A stretch of 64,000 bases of DNA from Youxingia wuxianensis (lineage in GTDB: Bacteria; Bacillota; Clostridia; Oscillospirales; Ruminococcaceae). This document shows positions 32,269 through 39,035 of this stretch, piece by piece. Both the position numbers and the translations under genes were made by a program. Positions within the stretch are counted from its first letter, which is position 1; each line of letters begins with the position of its first letter. The notes beneath the pieces are model-generated. The model did not search any database and was not told where the DNA came from. It saw only the letters and a list, made by a program, of their open reading frames with translations. The DNA lies in assembly GCF_014385085.1 (NCBI RefSeq), contig NZ_JACRTD010000007.1, forward strand, positions 62,001 through 126,000, given 5' to 3'.

Positions 32269-34167
32269 ATGAAATTTTATAAAGGATGGATGGCCGGATT
32301 TCTTGCAGCGGCGGCAGGACTGCTCGTTTTGTCTGGCTGTCAAGGGCAGGACGCCGCTGTAGACAACAATACCGGTTCCCAGGCAGGCCAAAATAATGCG
32401 GTGCAGATCGTTTTAAAAGAAGGGGATATTGACATCGATGGCAGCGGAGCCAGTGCGTCGGATGGGGTAGTTACCATTACAAAGGCGGGAAACTACCGGA
32501 TCAGCGGCGTGTTAAACGCAGGGCAGATTCTAGTGGATGCTGGAAAAGAGGATACAGTTGAGCTGATTTTAGGCGGGGTGGATATAACAAATACCGCCGG
32601 CGCGCCCCTGTATGTAAAACAGGCAGGGGATGTAACCGTTCGGCTGGAGGAAGGAACAGAGAATATTTTCACCGACGCGGAGAACTATGAATTTGCCGTG
32701 GGAGAAGACGAGCCGGATGGAGCCATTTTCAGCAAGGACGATCTAACCATCACCGGCAGCGGAAACCTGAAGGTAAACGCCAGTTATAAGGATGGTATTG
32801 TTTCCAAAGACGATTTGACTGTGGAATCAGGAGAAATCCAGATCACTGCCGTAGGGGACGCAATACGCGGAAAAGATTCGGTAACCATCTTGGACGGCGT
32901 GTTTACCATTGATGCGGGGGACGACGGGATAAAATCCAGCAACGATACCGAGGCGGAAAAAGGCTGGATTTCTATTAGCGGCGGCAGTTTCTCCATTATT
33001 TGCGCAAAGGATGGCGTTCAGGCGCAAACCGATATGGATATTTCCGGCGGGGAATTTGATATTACTGCCGGAGGCGGCGCTGAGACGGTGGATCTGCAAA
33101 GTCAGGCCGCTCCCGGCCGGCCAGATCGGCCGGCGGCGGACAGCTTCGCTTTGGAGACAACTGACGAAAGCTGCAAAGGGATAAAGGCCGGCGGCAGCCT
33201 GCGGGTAACTGGCGGCAGCTTTACCATTAACAGCGCGGACGACGCAGTTCACTCCAATGGAGATGTGACGATTGAAGACGGCGAGTTTACGATCGCTACA
33301 GGAGACGATGGAGTTCATGGGGACGGGGCCCTCACCATTGGCGGCGGTACAATCGTTATCTCCAAAAGCTACGAGGGCCTGGAAGGAGCCACCGTGGATA
33401 TAAACGGCGGAGAGATTACCCTTTCGGCCAGCGATGATGGAATAAACGCCGCGGGCGGCAGTGATACTGATGAGTTTCAAGGCTGGCCGGGGGCGGACAA
33501 CTTTGCAGAAAAAAGCAGTTATTATGTACGAATTACTGACGGCAGCCTGAGAATAGACGCTTCTGGGGATGGAATCGATTCCAATGGAAATATCTATTTT
33601 GACGGTGGTACGGTTGTTGTGGACGGACCTGCCGGCAGCGGAAACAGCGCTATCGACTATGAGGGGGAATGCCTGATCTCCGGCGGTACCTTGACCGCGG
33701 CGGGAAGTGCTGGGATGGCGATGTCTCCCCAGGAAAGCTCCACTCAGAACATTTTGATGATTTACTTTGACTCCCAGCAGCAAGCGGGGGTCAATATCCA
33801 GATAAAAAATGAGGCGGGGGATACGATTGCAGAAATGACCCCTGCAAAAGCTTTCCAAAGCATTATATTCAGCACCCCAGAAATTACACAAAGCGAAACC
33901 TATTCCCTGTGGGCGGGAGATACCCAGCTGGCCCAGGTAACGCCTTCTTCTGTGCTTACCCGGATTTCGGAGGACGGATCCGCCGTCAGCGCAGAAATGG
34001 GAATAGGCGGCGGCCGCGGCGGAATGGGCGGAAGAGCGCCGGAAGGAATGGCGCCGCCTTCTGACGGCTCGGGCCCTGGCGGGCGGACGCCGCCTTCCGA
34101 TGGAACGGCCCCCGCAGACAGAACGCCGCCCCCAAACAGCACAGATGAGCTGCCGGCGGCGTCTTAA
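32269..34167 (+). CDS. Carbohydrate-binding-domain (DUF4353-type) beta-helix lipoprotein
   Basis: 632 aa. Start chosen at 32269 (MKFYKGWMAGF), where AGGAG has a proper 8-nt spacing; an ATG at 32263 is too close. Lipobox LVLSGC at about residue 23. From about 45 to 500 there are many beta-helix rungs with repeating GDGI/DDGI units (DDGIKSSND, KDGVQAQTD, DDAVHSNGD, DDGVHGDGA, DDGINAAGG, GDGIDSNGN), typical of the carbohydrate-binding domain found beside VTC and DUF4956 genes. The C-terminal 60 residues are Gly/Pro-rich and disordered. Likely surface-exposed; ligand unknown. It closes the three-gene operon. Confidence 0.85.
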   Translation: MKFYKGWMAGFLAAAAGLLVLSGCQGQDAAVDNNTGSQAGQNNAVQIVLKEGDIDIDGSGASASDGVVTITKAGNYRISGVLNAGQILVDAGKEDTVELILGGVDITNTAGAPLYVKQAGDVTVRLEEGTENIFTDAENYEFAVGEDEPDGAIFSKDDLTITGSGNLKVNASYKDGIVSKDDLTVESGEIQITAVGDAIRGKDSVTILDGVFTIDAGDDGIKSSNDTEAEKGWISISGGSFSIICAKDGVQAQTDMDISGGEFDITAGGGAETVDLQSQAAPGRPDRPAADSFALETTDESCKGIKAGGSLRVTGGSFTINSADDAVHSNGDVTIEDGEFTIATGDDGVHGDGALTIGGGTIVISKSYEGLEGATVDINGGEITLSASDDGINAAGGSDTDEFQGWPGADNFAEKSSYYVRITDGSLRIDASGDGIDSNGNIYFDGGTVVVDGPAGSGNSAIDYEGECLISGGTLTAAGSAGMAMSPQESSTQNILMIYFDSQQQAGVNIQIKNEAGDTIAEMTPAKAFQSIIFSTPEITQSETYSLWAGDTQLAQVTPSSVLTRISEDGSAVSAEMGIGGGRGGMGGRAPEGMAPPSDGSGPGGRTPPSDGTAPADRTPPPNSTDELPAAS

Positions 34168-34208
34168 GAAAGCGGCGGAAGCTGAATGTTCTGCTTCCGC
34201 CGCTTTTT
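34168..34208 (+). terminator. Terminator after VTC operon
   Basis: Stem AAAGCGGCGGAAGC/GCTTCCGCCGCTTT followed by TT. Confidence 0.92.
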
Positions 34209-34235
34209 AAATTGAAGTAAAAATTTACCGTTTAG

Positions 34236-34276
34236 TTGAAATCCTATATTTCCTACAGTATAATAGGAAATATAGG
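34236..34276 (+). promoter_or_regulatory. Rrf2 promoter embedded in a 34-bp inverted repeat operator
   Basis: TTGAAA (34236-34241), 17-bp spacer, TATAAT (34259-34264). Perfect 13-bp arms CCTATATTTCCTA (34243-34255) and TAGGAAATATAGG (34264-34276) flank the -10 element. A dimeric regulator bound here would occlude RNA polymerase; the adjacent Rrf2 protein is the obvious candidate (autoregulation). Confidence 0.8.
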
Positions 34277-34286
34277 GGGCGGTAAA

Positions 34287-34724
34287 ATGAAAATTTCTAC
34301 GAAAGGCAGATATGCTCTGCGTCTGATGCTGGATCTGGCAATGCGGGATACCGGGGAATATATTTCCCTGCGGGATGTGTCCTCCCGCCAGGAAATATCC
34401 GCGAAATATCTGGAACAGATTGTTACTCAGCTGGGCCGGGCGGGCTTTGTAAAAAGTACGCGGGGACCGCAGGGCGGCTATAAGTTAGCAAAAGACCCGT
34501 CGGAATATACGGTAGGCTCTATTCTGCGCCTGATCGAGGGAAGTCTTGCACCGGTAGCCTGCTTAGAGGGGGAGAACAATGAATGTCCCCGGCAGGACTG
34601 CTGTGCTACGCTAGAAGTTTGGAAGCGGCTTAACGATGCGATTAACCAGGTGGTGGATACGATTACGCTGGCGGAGCTGGTACAAATTCAAAAACAAAAG
34701 CAGGAGCTGGATTATATTATTTGA
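34287..34724 (+). CDS. Rrf2 family transcriptional regulator (CymR/IscR-like)
   Basis: 145 aa; start MKISTKGRYALRLMLDLAMR at 34287 after AGGGGGCGG. Winged HTH with SSRQEISAKYLEQIVTQLGR and KSTRGPQGGYKLAKDPSEYT. The cysteine patch ACLEGENNECPRQDCCATLE resembles the region that binds [2Fe-2S] in IscR, so Fe-S sensing is possible; but location directly before cysK recalls CymR, which senses cysteine status through cysteine synthase. Which applies cannot be decided from sequence. Its promoter carries a striking inverted repeat. Confidence 0.88.
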   Translation: MKISTKGRYALRLMLDLAMRDTGEYISLRDVSSRQEISAKYLEQIVTQLGRAGFVKSTRGPQGGYKLAKDPSEYTVGSILRLIEGSLAPVACLEGENNECPRQDCCATLEVWKRLNDAINQVVDTITLAELVQIQKQKQELDYII

Positions 34725-34733
34725 TAATTTCTA

Positions 34734-34782
34734 TTGACAAAAAGGAAGATCGCGGCTACAATTCATATTAAACACATATGAA
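34734..34782 (+). promoter_or_regulatory. cysK promoter with downstream inverted-repeat operator
   Basis: TTGACA (34734-34739), 17-bp spacer, TACAAT (34757-34762), followed at once by TTCATAT (34762-34768) and ATATGAA (34776-34782), a perfect 7-7-7 inverted repeat over the predicted start point. It is likely the site of the Rrf2-type repressor, although its sequence differs from the repeat in the rrf2 promoter. Confidence 0.7.
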
Positions 34783-34844
34783 ATATATGAATATAGAGAT
34801 GGTTATCTCTCGGTACAAACATAAAAAAACGAGGAGGAATACTT

Positions 34845-35780
34845 ATGTCCAAAATATATACGTCCATAACCCAGCTGGTAGGAAAAACCCCTCTGCTGGA
34901 ACTGACCAATTATCAACTGGAACACAAGCTGCCGGCCCGGCTGTTCGCAAAGCTGGAATACTTCAATCCTGCGGGAAGCGTGAAAGATCGTATTGCGAAA
35001 GCGATGATCGAGGACGCGGAGCAAAAAGGGCTTTTGACCCCTGGCTCCGTGATTATTGAGCCCACCAGCGGAAACACTGGAATTGGGTTGGCGGCCATCG
35101 CTGCGGCAAAAGGATATGAGGTAATTCTTATTATGCCGGAAACGATGAGCGTGGAACGCCGAAATTTGTTGAAAGCGTACGGCGCCCGGCTGGAGCTGAC
35201 GGATGCGGCCAAAGGGATGAAGGGTGCAATTGCCAGAGCGATGGAGCTGGCACAAGAAATTCCAGGCGCATTTATTCCCAGTCAGTTTGAAAATCCGGCA
35301 AACCCGGCAGCGCACAAAGAGACCACCGGACCGGAGATTTGGGAGGATATGGACGGCAAAGTGGATATATTTGTGGCGGGGATTGGTACCGGAGGAACGA
35401 TTACCGGAGTAGGGGAGTACCTTAAATCCCAAAATCCTCAGATAAAAATAATTGCTGTGGAACCGGCTGGATCCCCTCTGCTTTCCAAAGGAATAGCGGG
35501 GCCCCATAAAATTCAAGGGATCGGAGCGGGATTTATTCCGGACACTTTGAATACCGCTGTCTATGACCGGATAGTTACAGTGGAAAATGAGGACGCATTT
35601 GCGGCTGCACGGCAGATTGCCAAACAGGAAGGAGTATTGGTAGGAATTTCTTCCGGCGCGGCATTATGGGCGGCGGCGCAGGAAGCGGCAAGAGAAGAAA
35701 ATAACGGGAAAAATATCGTAATAATGTTCCCGGATACAGGAGATAGATATTTTTCCACCGGATTATTTGCGCAGGAATAA
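34845..35780 (+). CDS. cysK: Cysteine synthase A (O-acetylserine sulfhydrylase)
   Basis: 311-aa PLP enzyme making cysteine from O-acetylserine and sulfide. PLP lysine in [19 protein letters not shown] (about residue 44), phosphate loop [16 protein letters not shown], substrate loop [35 protein letters not shown] and the C-terminal [11 protein letters not shown]. The start follows CGAGGAGG. Preceded by the Rrf2 regulator, with its own promoter and operator, so expression probably responds to cysteine or Fe-S demand. Confidence 0.97.
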   Translation: MSKIYTSITQLVGKTPLLELTNYQLEHKLPARLFAKLEYFNPAGSVKDRIAKAMIEDAEQKGLLTPGSVIIEPTSGNTGIGLAAIAAAKGYEVILIMPETMSVERRNLLKAYGARLELTDAAKGMKGAIARAMELAQEIPGAFIPSQFENPANPAAHKETTGPEIWEDMDGKVDIFVAGIGTGGTITGVGEYLKSQNPQIKIIAVEPAGSPLLSKGIAGPHKIQGIGAGFIPDTLNTAVYDRIVTVENEDAFAAARQIAKQEGVLVGISSGAALWAAAQEAAREENNGKNIVIMFPDTGDRYFSTGLFAQE

Positions 35781-35787
35781 AGAAAAG

Positions 35788-35813
35788 GCCTGGGATGATA
35801 TAAAATCCCAGGC
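35788..35813 (+). terminator. Terminator after cysK
   Basis: Stem GCCTGGGAT/ATCCCAGGC with 8-nt loop; T content after it is modest (ATTATTATT). Confidence 0.75.
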
Positions 35814-35873
35814 ATTATTATTGAAAAAAAGAAAACGGATGCTATAATGGAAAGGGAAAGGATGTGAGAAACC

Positions 35874-36044
35874 ATGGAGGCCACTTCTATTGGAATTATC
35901 GGAGGGGCAGATGGGCCTACCGCGATTTTTACCGCAGGAAGCTTGGGACAGATGACGCTGTCCAGTATTTTGGTGTTGACGGCTGGCGCGCTGATTATGG
36001 TTGGATTAGTGGGATTGTTTTTCCTGTGGCGTCGAAAAAAATAA
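35874..36044 (+). CDS. 56-aa microprotein with decarboxylase-beta GADGPTAIF motif
   Basis: ATG 35874 is preceded by AAAGGATGTG, TAA at 36042-36044, and a terminator follows. The sequence MEATSIGIIGGADGPTAIFT contains the most conserved motif of the beta subunit of Na+-translocating decarboxylases (OadB/GcdB, IGIIGGADGPTAIF), but instead of about 400 residues there is only one following membrane helix (LSSILVLTAGALIMVGLVGL) and a WRRKK tail. Either a functional small membrane protein or a relic; the intact start, ribosome site and terminator favour a real gene. I recall similar short proteins in clostridia but cannot verify here. Confidence 0.7.
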   Translation: MEATSIGIIGGADGPTAIFTAGSLGQMTLSSILVLTAGALIMVGLVGLFFLWRRKK

Positions 36045-36050
36045 GAATAT

Positions 36051-36085
36051 AAAGACCTGTGTGTCATAAGGCACACAGGTCTTTT
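36051..36085 (+). terminator. Terminator after microprotein gene
   Basis: Stem AAAGACCTGTGTG/CACACAGGTCTTT, loop of 8 nt, then T. Also positioned to stop the convergent AbrB-like gene. Confidence 0.9.
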
Positions 36086-36087
36086 CA

Positions 36088-36252
36088 TCAGTCTTTTTTA
36101 ATAATAATTTGGTTTTCTTCTTCCAAAAGGATTACCTGATCCCCACAAGTGATATTCAGCTCCTGCAGAATATCCGCAGGTAGAACAATCTCTCCATTTT
36201 TACTTATCGGAATAATTCGTTTTTTAGAGGGAGAATTAGATGGGTTTTGCAC
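36088..36252 (-). CDS. AbrB/SpoVT-like (MazE-fold) DNA-binding protein
   Basis: 54 aa; GTG start at 36252 with AAGGAGAGG upstream on the minus strand. The sequence runs KKRIIPISKNGEIVLPADIL, QELNITCGDQVILLEEENQI: the swapped-hairpin AbrB/MazE DNA-binding domain and little else, as in small transition-state regulators or antitoxins. Divergent from an XRE gene, and the two share a 45-bp palindrome as promoter/operator. No toxin gene adjoins it, so an antitoxin role is not supported. Confidence 0.75.
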   Translation of the reverse strand: MQNPSNSPSKKRIIPISKNGEIVLPADILQELNITCGDQVILLEEENQIIIKKD

Positions 36253-36275
36253 TGTAAATCCTCTCCTTATTTGGA

Positions 36276-36320
36276 TTTTTGTGGTATAATCGGACTGTTA
36301 GTCCAATTATACCACAAAAA
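36276..36320. promoter_or_regulatory. 45-bp near-perfect palindrome with face-to-face promoters
   Basis: Arms TTTTTGTGGTATAAT (36276-36290) and ATTATACCACAAAAA (36306-36320) are exact complements; inside them GGACT (36292-36296) and AGTCC (36300-36304) extend the symmetry, with one mismatch and loop GTT. Each arm holds an extended -10, TGGTATAAT, pointing to the centre; the minus-strand one has TTGATT 18 bp upstream. Thus AbrB-like and XRE genes appear to start from overlapping promoters on one operator. Confidence 0.75.
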
Positions 36321-36360
36321 CTTGCATATAATCAAGAAAAAGGTTATAGCAGGTGATTAA

Positions 36361-36594
36361 ATGAAAGGAGAAAAAAACTTAATTGGAGACAGGTTGCGCT
36401 TAGCCAGACTTATGGAAAACCCAAAAGCGACACAAAGTGATATCAGCGCGCGTCTGCAGGTGATAGGAATTTCCTTGTCCGCCAGTTCCGTAGGAAAAAT
36501 AGAAATGGGGCTGCGTCCTGTAACCGATATCCAATTAGTGGCGCTCGCAAAGGCATTAAAGGTATCGACATCTTGGTTATTAGGCGAGAGTTAA
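36361..36594 (+). CDS. XRE-family helix-turn-helix protein
   Basis: 77 aa, a single Cro/CI-type HTH domain: GDRLRLARLMENPKATQSDI, SARLQVIGISLSASSVGKIE and TDIQLVALAKALKVSTSWLL. Ribosome site AGGTGA before ATG 36361. Divergent from the AbrB-like gene; probable ligand of the shared palindrome. No effector domain. No phage genes surround it, so its target genes are unknown. Confidence 0.82.
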   Translation: MKGEKNLIGDRLRLARLMENPKATQSDISARLQVIGISLSASSVGKIEMGLRPVTDIQLVALAKALKVSTSWLLGES

Positions 36595-36625
36595 TAATAT
36601 TTGCTGAAAACCGCCTGCCAACCTG

Positions 36626-36668
36626 AATAACCATATACTTTTTCAAAGAATAAAAGTATATGGTTATT
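36626..36668 (+). terminator. 17-bp-stem hairpin after XRE gene
   Basis: Perfect arms AATAACCATATACTTTT (36626-36642) and AAAAGTATATGGTTATT (36652-36668), followed by TCTTTTGTTT. AT-rich but long; it ends the XRE transcript. Confidence 0.75.
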
Positions 36669-36670
36669 TC

Positions 36671-36699
36671 TTTTGTTTATAAATAGTTTGTGGTAAAAT
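36671..36699 (+). promoter_or_regulatory. Promoter of tex
   Basis: TTTTGT (36671-36676), 17-bp spacer, TAAAAT (36694-36699) within TTTGTGGTAAAAT, an extended -10 that echoes the arms of the 36276-36320 palindrome. Confidence 0.5.
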
Positions 36700-36747
36700 A
36701 ATCTATATACTTTATAAAGAATGAATAGGAGAAGGAATGTAGAAGGA

Positions 36748-38898
36748 ATGGAATTTTATCAGATATTAGCCGAAGAATTTCATCTATTGGAGGACCATGT
36801 AAAAAATATTATTCAATTGATTGACGAAGGAAATACGATTCCCTTTATTGCCCGTTACCGCAAGGAAAAAACAGGCTCCTGTGACGACCAGGTGTTGAGG
36901 GAATTAAGCGATCGCCTGGGGTACCTGCGGAATTTGCAAAAGCGCAAAGAAGAGATTATCGCCTCGATTACAGAGCAGGAAAAGATGACCCAGGAGCTGA
37001 TGGAAGATATCGCCGCGGCTCAAACTCTTGCTCGGCTGGAAGATATCTACCGTCCTTATAAGCAGAAGCGGCGTACTCGGGCCACTATCGCAAAAGAGCG
37101 GGGATTGGAGCCTTTGGCGGAAATGATCTTAGCCCAGGATATTCTCTCAGGTACAATAGAGGAGTTAGCCGGCCCTTTTGTAGACGAAGAAAAAGAGGTT
37201 TTCAGCATAGAGGATGCGGTTGCCGGCGCCTGCGATATTATTGCGGAACAAGTCTCAGACAGCGCCCAGGGGCGCCAGCTGCTGCGGGAATTGTATAAGA
37301 AAAACGGACTGGTGCACAGCACAGCCCTCAAAGAGGAAGATTCGGTTTATTCGATGTATTATGATTACAGCGAACCGGTAGCCAAGATCCCCAGCCATCG
37401 AATTTTGGCTATTAACCGGGGAGAGAAGGAAGAGTATCTTAAAGTTGATATTGAAATAAATACTGCCGACGCCCTGGATAAACTGGGAAGCTTGTTTTTA
37501 AAGAAGGAAAGCATTACCATGGATACGGTTCGCTTGGCGGTGGAGGACGCCTACAAACGGCTGATACATCCTTCTTTAGAGCGGGAAATCCGCTCGGATT
37601 TAACGCAGGCGGCAAGCGAACAGGCAATTAAAATTTTTGGCCTAAATTTGCAGGCCTTGCTGATGCAGCCGCCGATTAAGGGGAAAACTGTCCTTGCTAT
37701 CGACCCTGCCTATCGGACAGGCTGTAAAATTGCAGTGGTGGACCCTACCTCAAAGGTACTGGATACCACGGTAATCTATCCGACGCCTCCTCAGAATAAA
37801 ATCGAAGAATCCAAGACTATTTTAAAACGACTGATTAAAAAACATAATGTGAATGTTATTTCTATCGGCAATGGTACCGCCTCCAAGGAATCAGAGATTT
37901 TCGCCGCCGGGCTTATTAAAGAAATGGGCGGGGACCTTTCCTATATGGTGGTCAACGAAGCGGGCGCGTCGGTATATTCCGCTTCCAAGCTGGGAGCGCA
38001 GGAGTTTCCGGAGTTTGACGTGTCTTTGCGCAGCGCCGTATCTATTGCCCGGCGCCTTCAGGACCCGCTGGCGGAGCTGGTAAAAATTGATCCCAAATCT
38101 GTTGGGGTGGGGCAGTATCAGCATGATATGCCTCCGAAGAGGCTGGATGAAACTTTGACGGGCGTGGTGGAAGACTGCGTGAATAAGGTGGGGGTAGATT
38201 TGAATACCGCCTCCGCCTCTCTTTTAGGGTATGTGTCCGGGCTTTCGGCAGCGGTGGCGAAAAATGTGGTGGCTTACCGGGAAGAAAACGGGGAGTTTAC
38301 CTCCCGCGTCCAGCTCAAAAAGGTATCAAAGCTGGGCCCAAAAGCATATGAGCAGTGCGCTGGATTCTTACGCATTCCCAATGGGAAGAATGTGTTGGAT
38401 AATACTTCTGTCCATCCGGAATCTTACGATGCGGCAAAAAAAATCTTGGGAGAGTTTGGATATACCCTCAGCGATGTTTGCGGCCATAAATTACAGGACC
38501 TGCCCGGGAAAATCAAAGCCGCCGGGGAAGGGAAAGTCGCCGAAAGCTGCGGCATAGGGATTCCCACTCTGCGGGACATCACAAACGAGCTGTTAAAGCC
38601 TGGACGGGATTTGCGGGACGAGCTTCCGCCGCCGCTGCTTCGCACGGATATTATGGAATTAAAGGATTTAAAACCAGGGATGGAATTAAAGGGAACTGTG
38701 CGTAATGTAATTGACTTTGGCGTGTTTGTGGATATCGGCGTCCATCAGGACGGACTGGTGCATATCTCCCAGATTACCGACCGGTATATTAAGCATCCCT
38801 CCCAGGTGCTGAAAGTTGGAGATGTGGTAACCGTTTGGGTGCTGGGAGTGGACGTTCCCAAAAAACGAATTTCTCTTACGATGAAAAAACCAAAGTAA
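36748..38898 (+). CDS. tex: Tex family RNA-binding transcriptional accessory protein
   Basis: 716 aa from ATG 36748 (MEFYQILAEEF); an ATG at 36721 is possible but lies before the AGGAGAAGG site. Tex-N region LIDEGNTIPFIARYRKEKTG; YqgF/RNase H-like domain VLAIDPAYRTGCKIAVVDPT; helix-hairpin-helix stretch VGVDLNTASASLLGYVSGL; C-terminal S1 domain GTVRNVIDFGVFVDIGVHQD to PKKRISLTMKKPK. Tex proteins bind nucleic acid and influence transcription and RNA processing; broadly conserved in Firmicutes. It is transcribed alone between hairpin regions. Confidence 0.95.
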   Translation: MEFYQILAEEFHLLEDHVKNIIQLIDEGNTIPFIARYRKEKTGSCDDQVLRELSDRLGYLRNLQKRKEEIIASITEQEKMTQELMEDIAAAQTLARLEDIYRPYKQKRRTRATIAKERGLEPLAEMILAQDILSGTIEELAGPFVDEEKEVFSIEDAVAGACDIIAEQVSDSAQGRQLLRELYKKNGLVHSTALKEEDSVYSMYYDYSEPVAKIPSHRILAINRGEKEEYLKVDIEINTADALDKLGSLFLKKESITMDTVRLAVEDAYKRLIHPSLEREIRSDLTQAASEQAIKIFGLNLQALLMQPPIKGKTVLAIDPAYRTGCKIAVVDPTSKVLDTTVIYPTPPQNKIEESKTILKRLIKKHNVNVISIGNGTASKESEIFAAGLIKEMGGDLSYMVVNEAGASVYSASKLGAQEFPEFDVSLRSAVSIARRLQDPLAELVKIDPKSVGVGQYQHDMPPKRLDETLTGVVEDCVNKVGVDLNTASASLLGYVSGLSAAVAKNVVAYREENGEFTSRVQLKKVSKLGPKAYEQCAGFLRIPNGKNVLDNTSVHPESYDAAKKILGEFGYTLSDVCGHKLQDLPGKIKAAGEGKVAESCGIGIPTLRDITNELLKPGRDLRDELPPPLLRTDIMELKDLKPGMELKGTVRNVIDFGVFVDIGVHQDGLVHISQITDRYIKHPSQVLKVGDVVTVWVLGVDVPKKRISLTMKKPK

Positions 38899-38939
38899 CG
38901 ATATTTTTTAAATCGGAGCGAAGAGCTTGACTCCGCAGT

Positions 38940-39009
38940 CTTTCAGCAGGCGGCTGTTACGCGCCGCTGAAAGAAATGGGATGTCCCCCACTTGCAGGCG
39001 GGGGACATC
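38940..39009 (+). promoter_or_regulatory. Two strong consecutive hairpins before the radical SAM gene
   Basis: Hairpin 1: CTTTCAGC (38940-38947) with GCTGAAAG (38966-38973), inner GGCG/CGCC. Hairpin 2: GATGTCCCCC (38980-38989) with GGGGGACATC (39000-39009), perfect 10 bp. No U run after either, and the ribosome site follows 13 bp later. Could be an unusual tex terminator or a leader element of the next gene. Confidence 0.5.
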
Positions 39010-39035
39010 GGCGCAAAGGGATAGGAGGAAGTCAG

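Noticed and set aside
32827..33891. 354-codon frame antisense to the beta-helix lipoprotein
   Set aside because: The sense strand has signal peptide, repeats and operon context; the antisense frame comes from the repetitive GC-rich codons.
36088..36594. Toxin-antitoxin module
   Set aside because: AbrB-like and XRE proteins are both DNA-binding; no toxin-like gene lies beside either.
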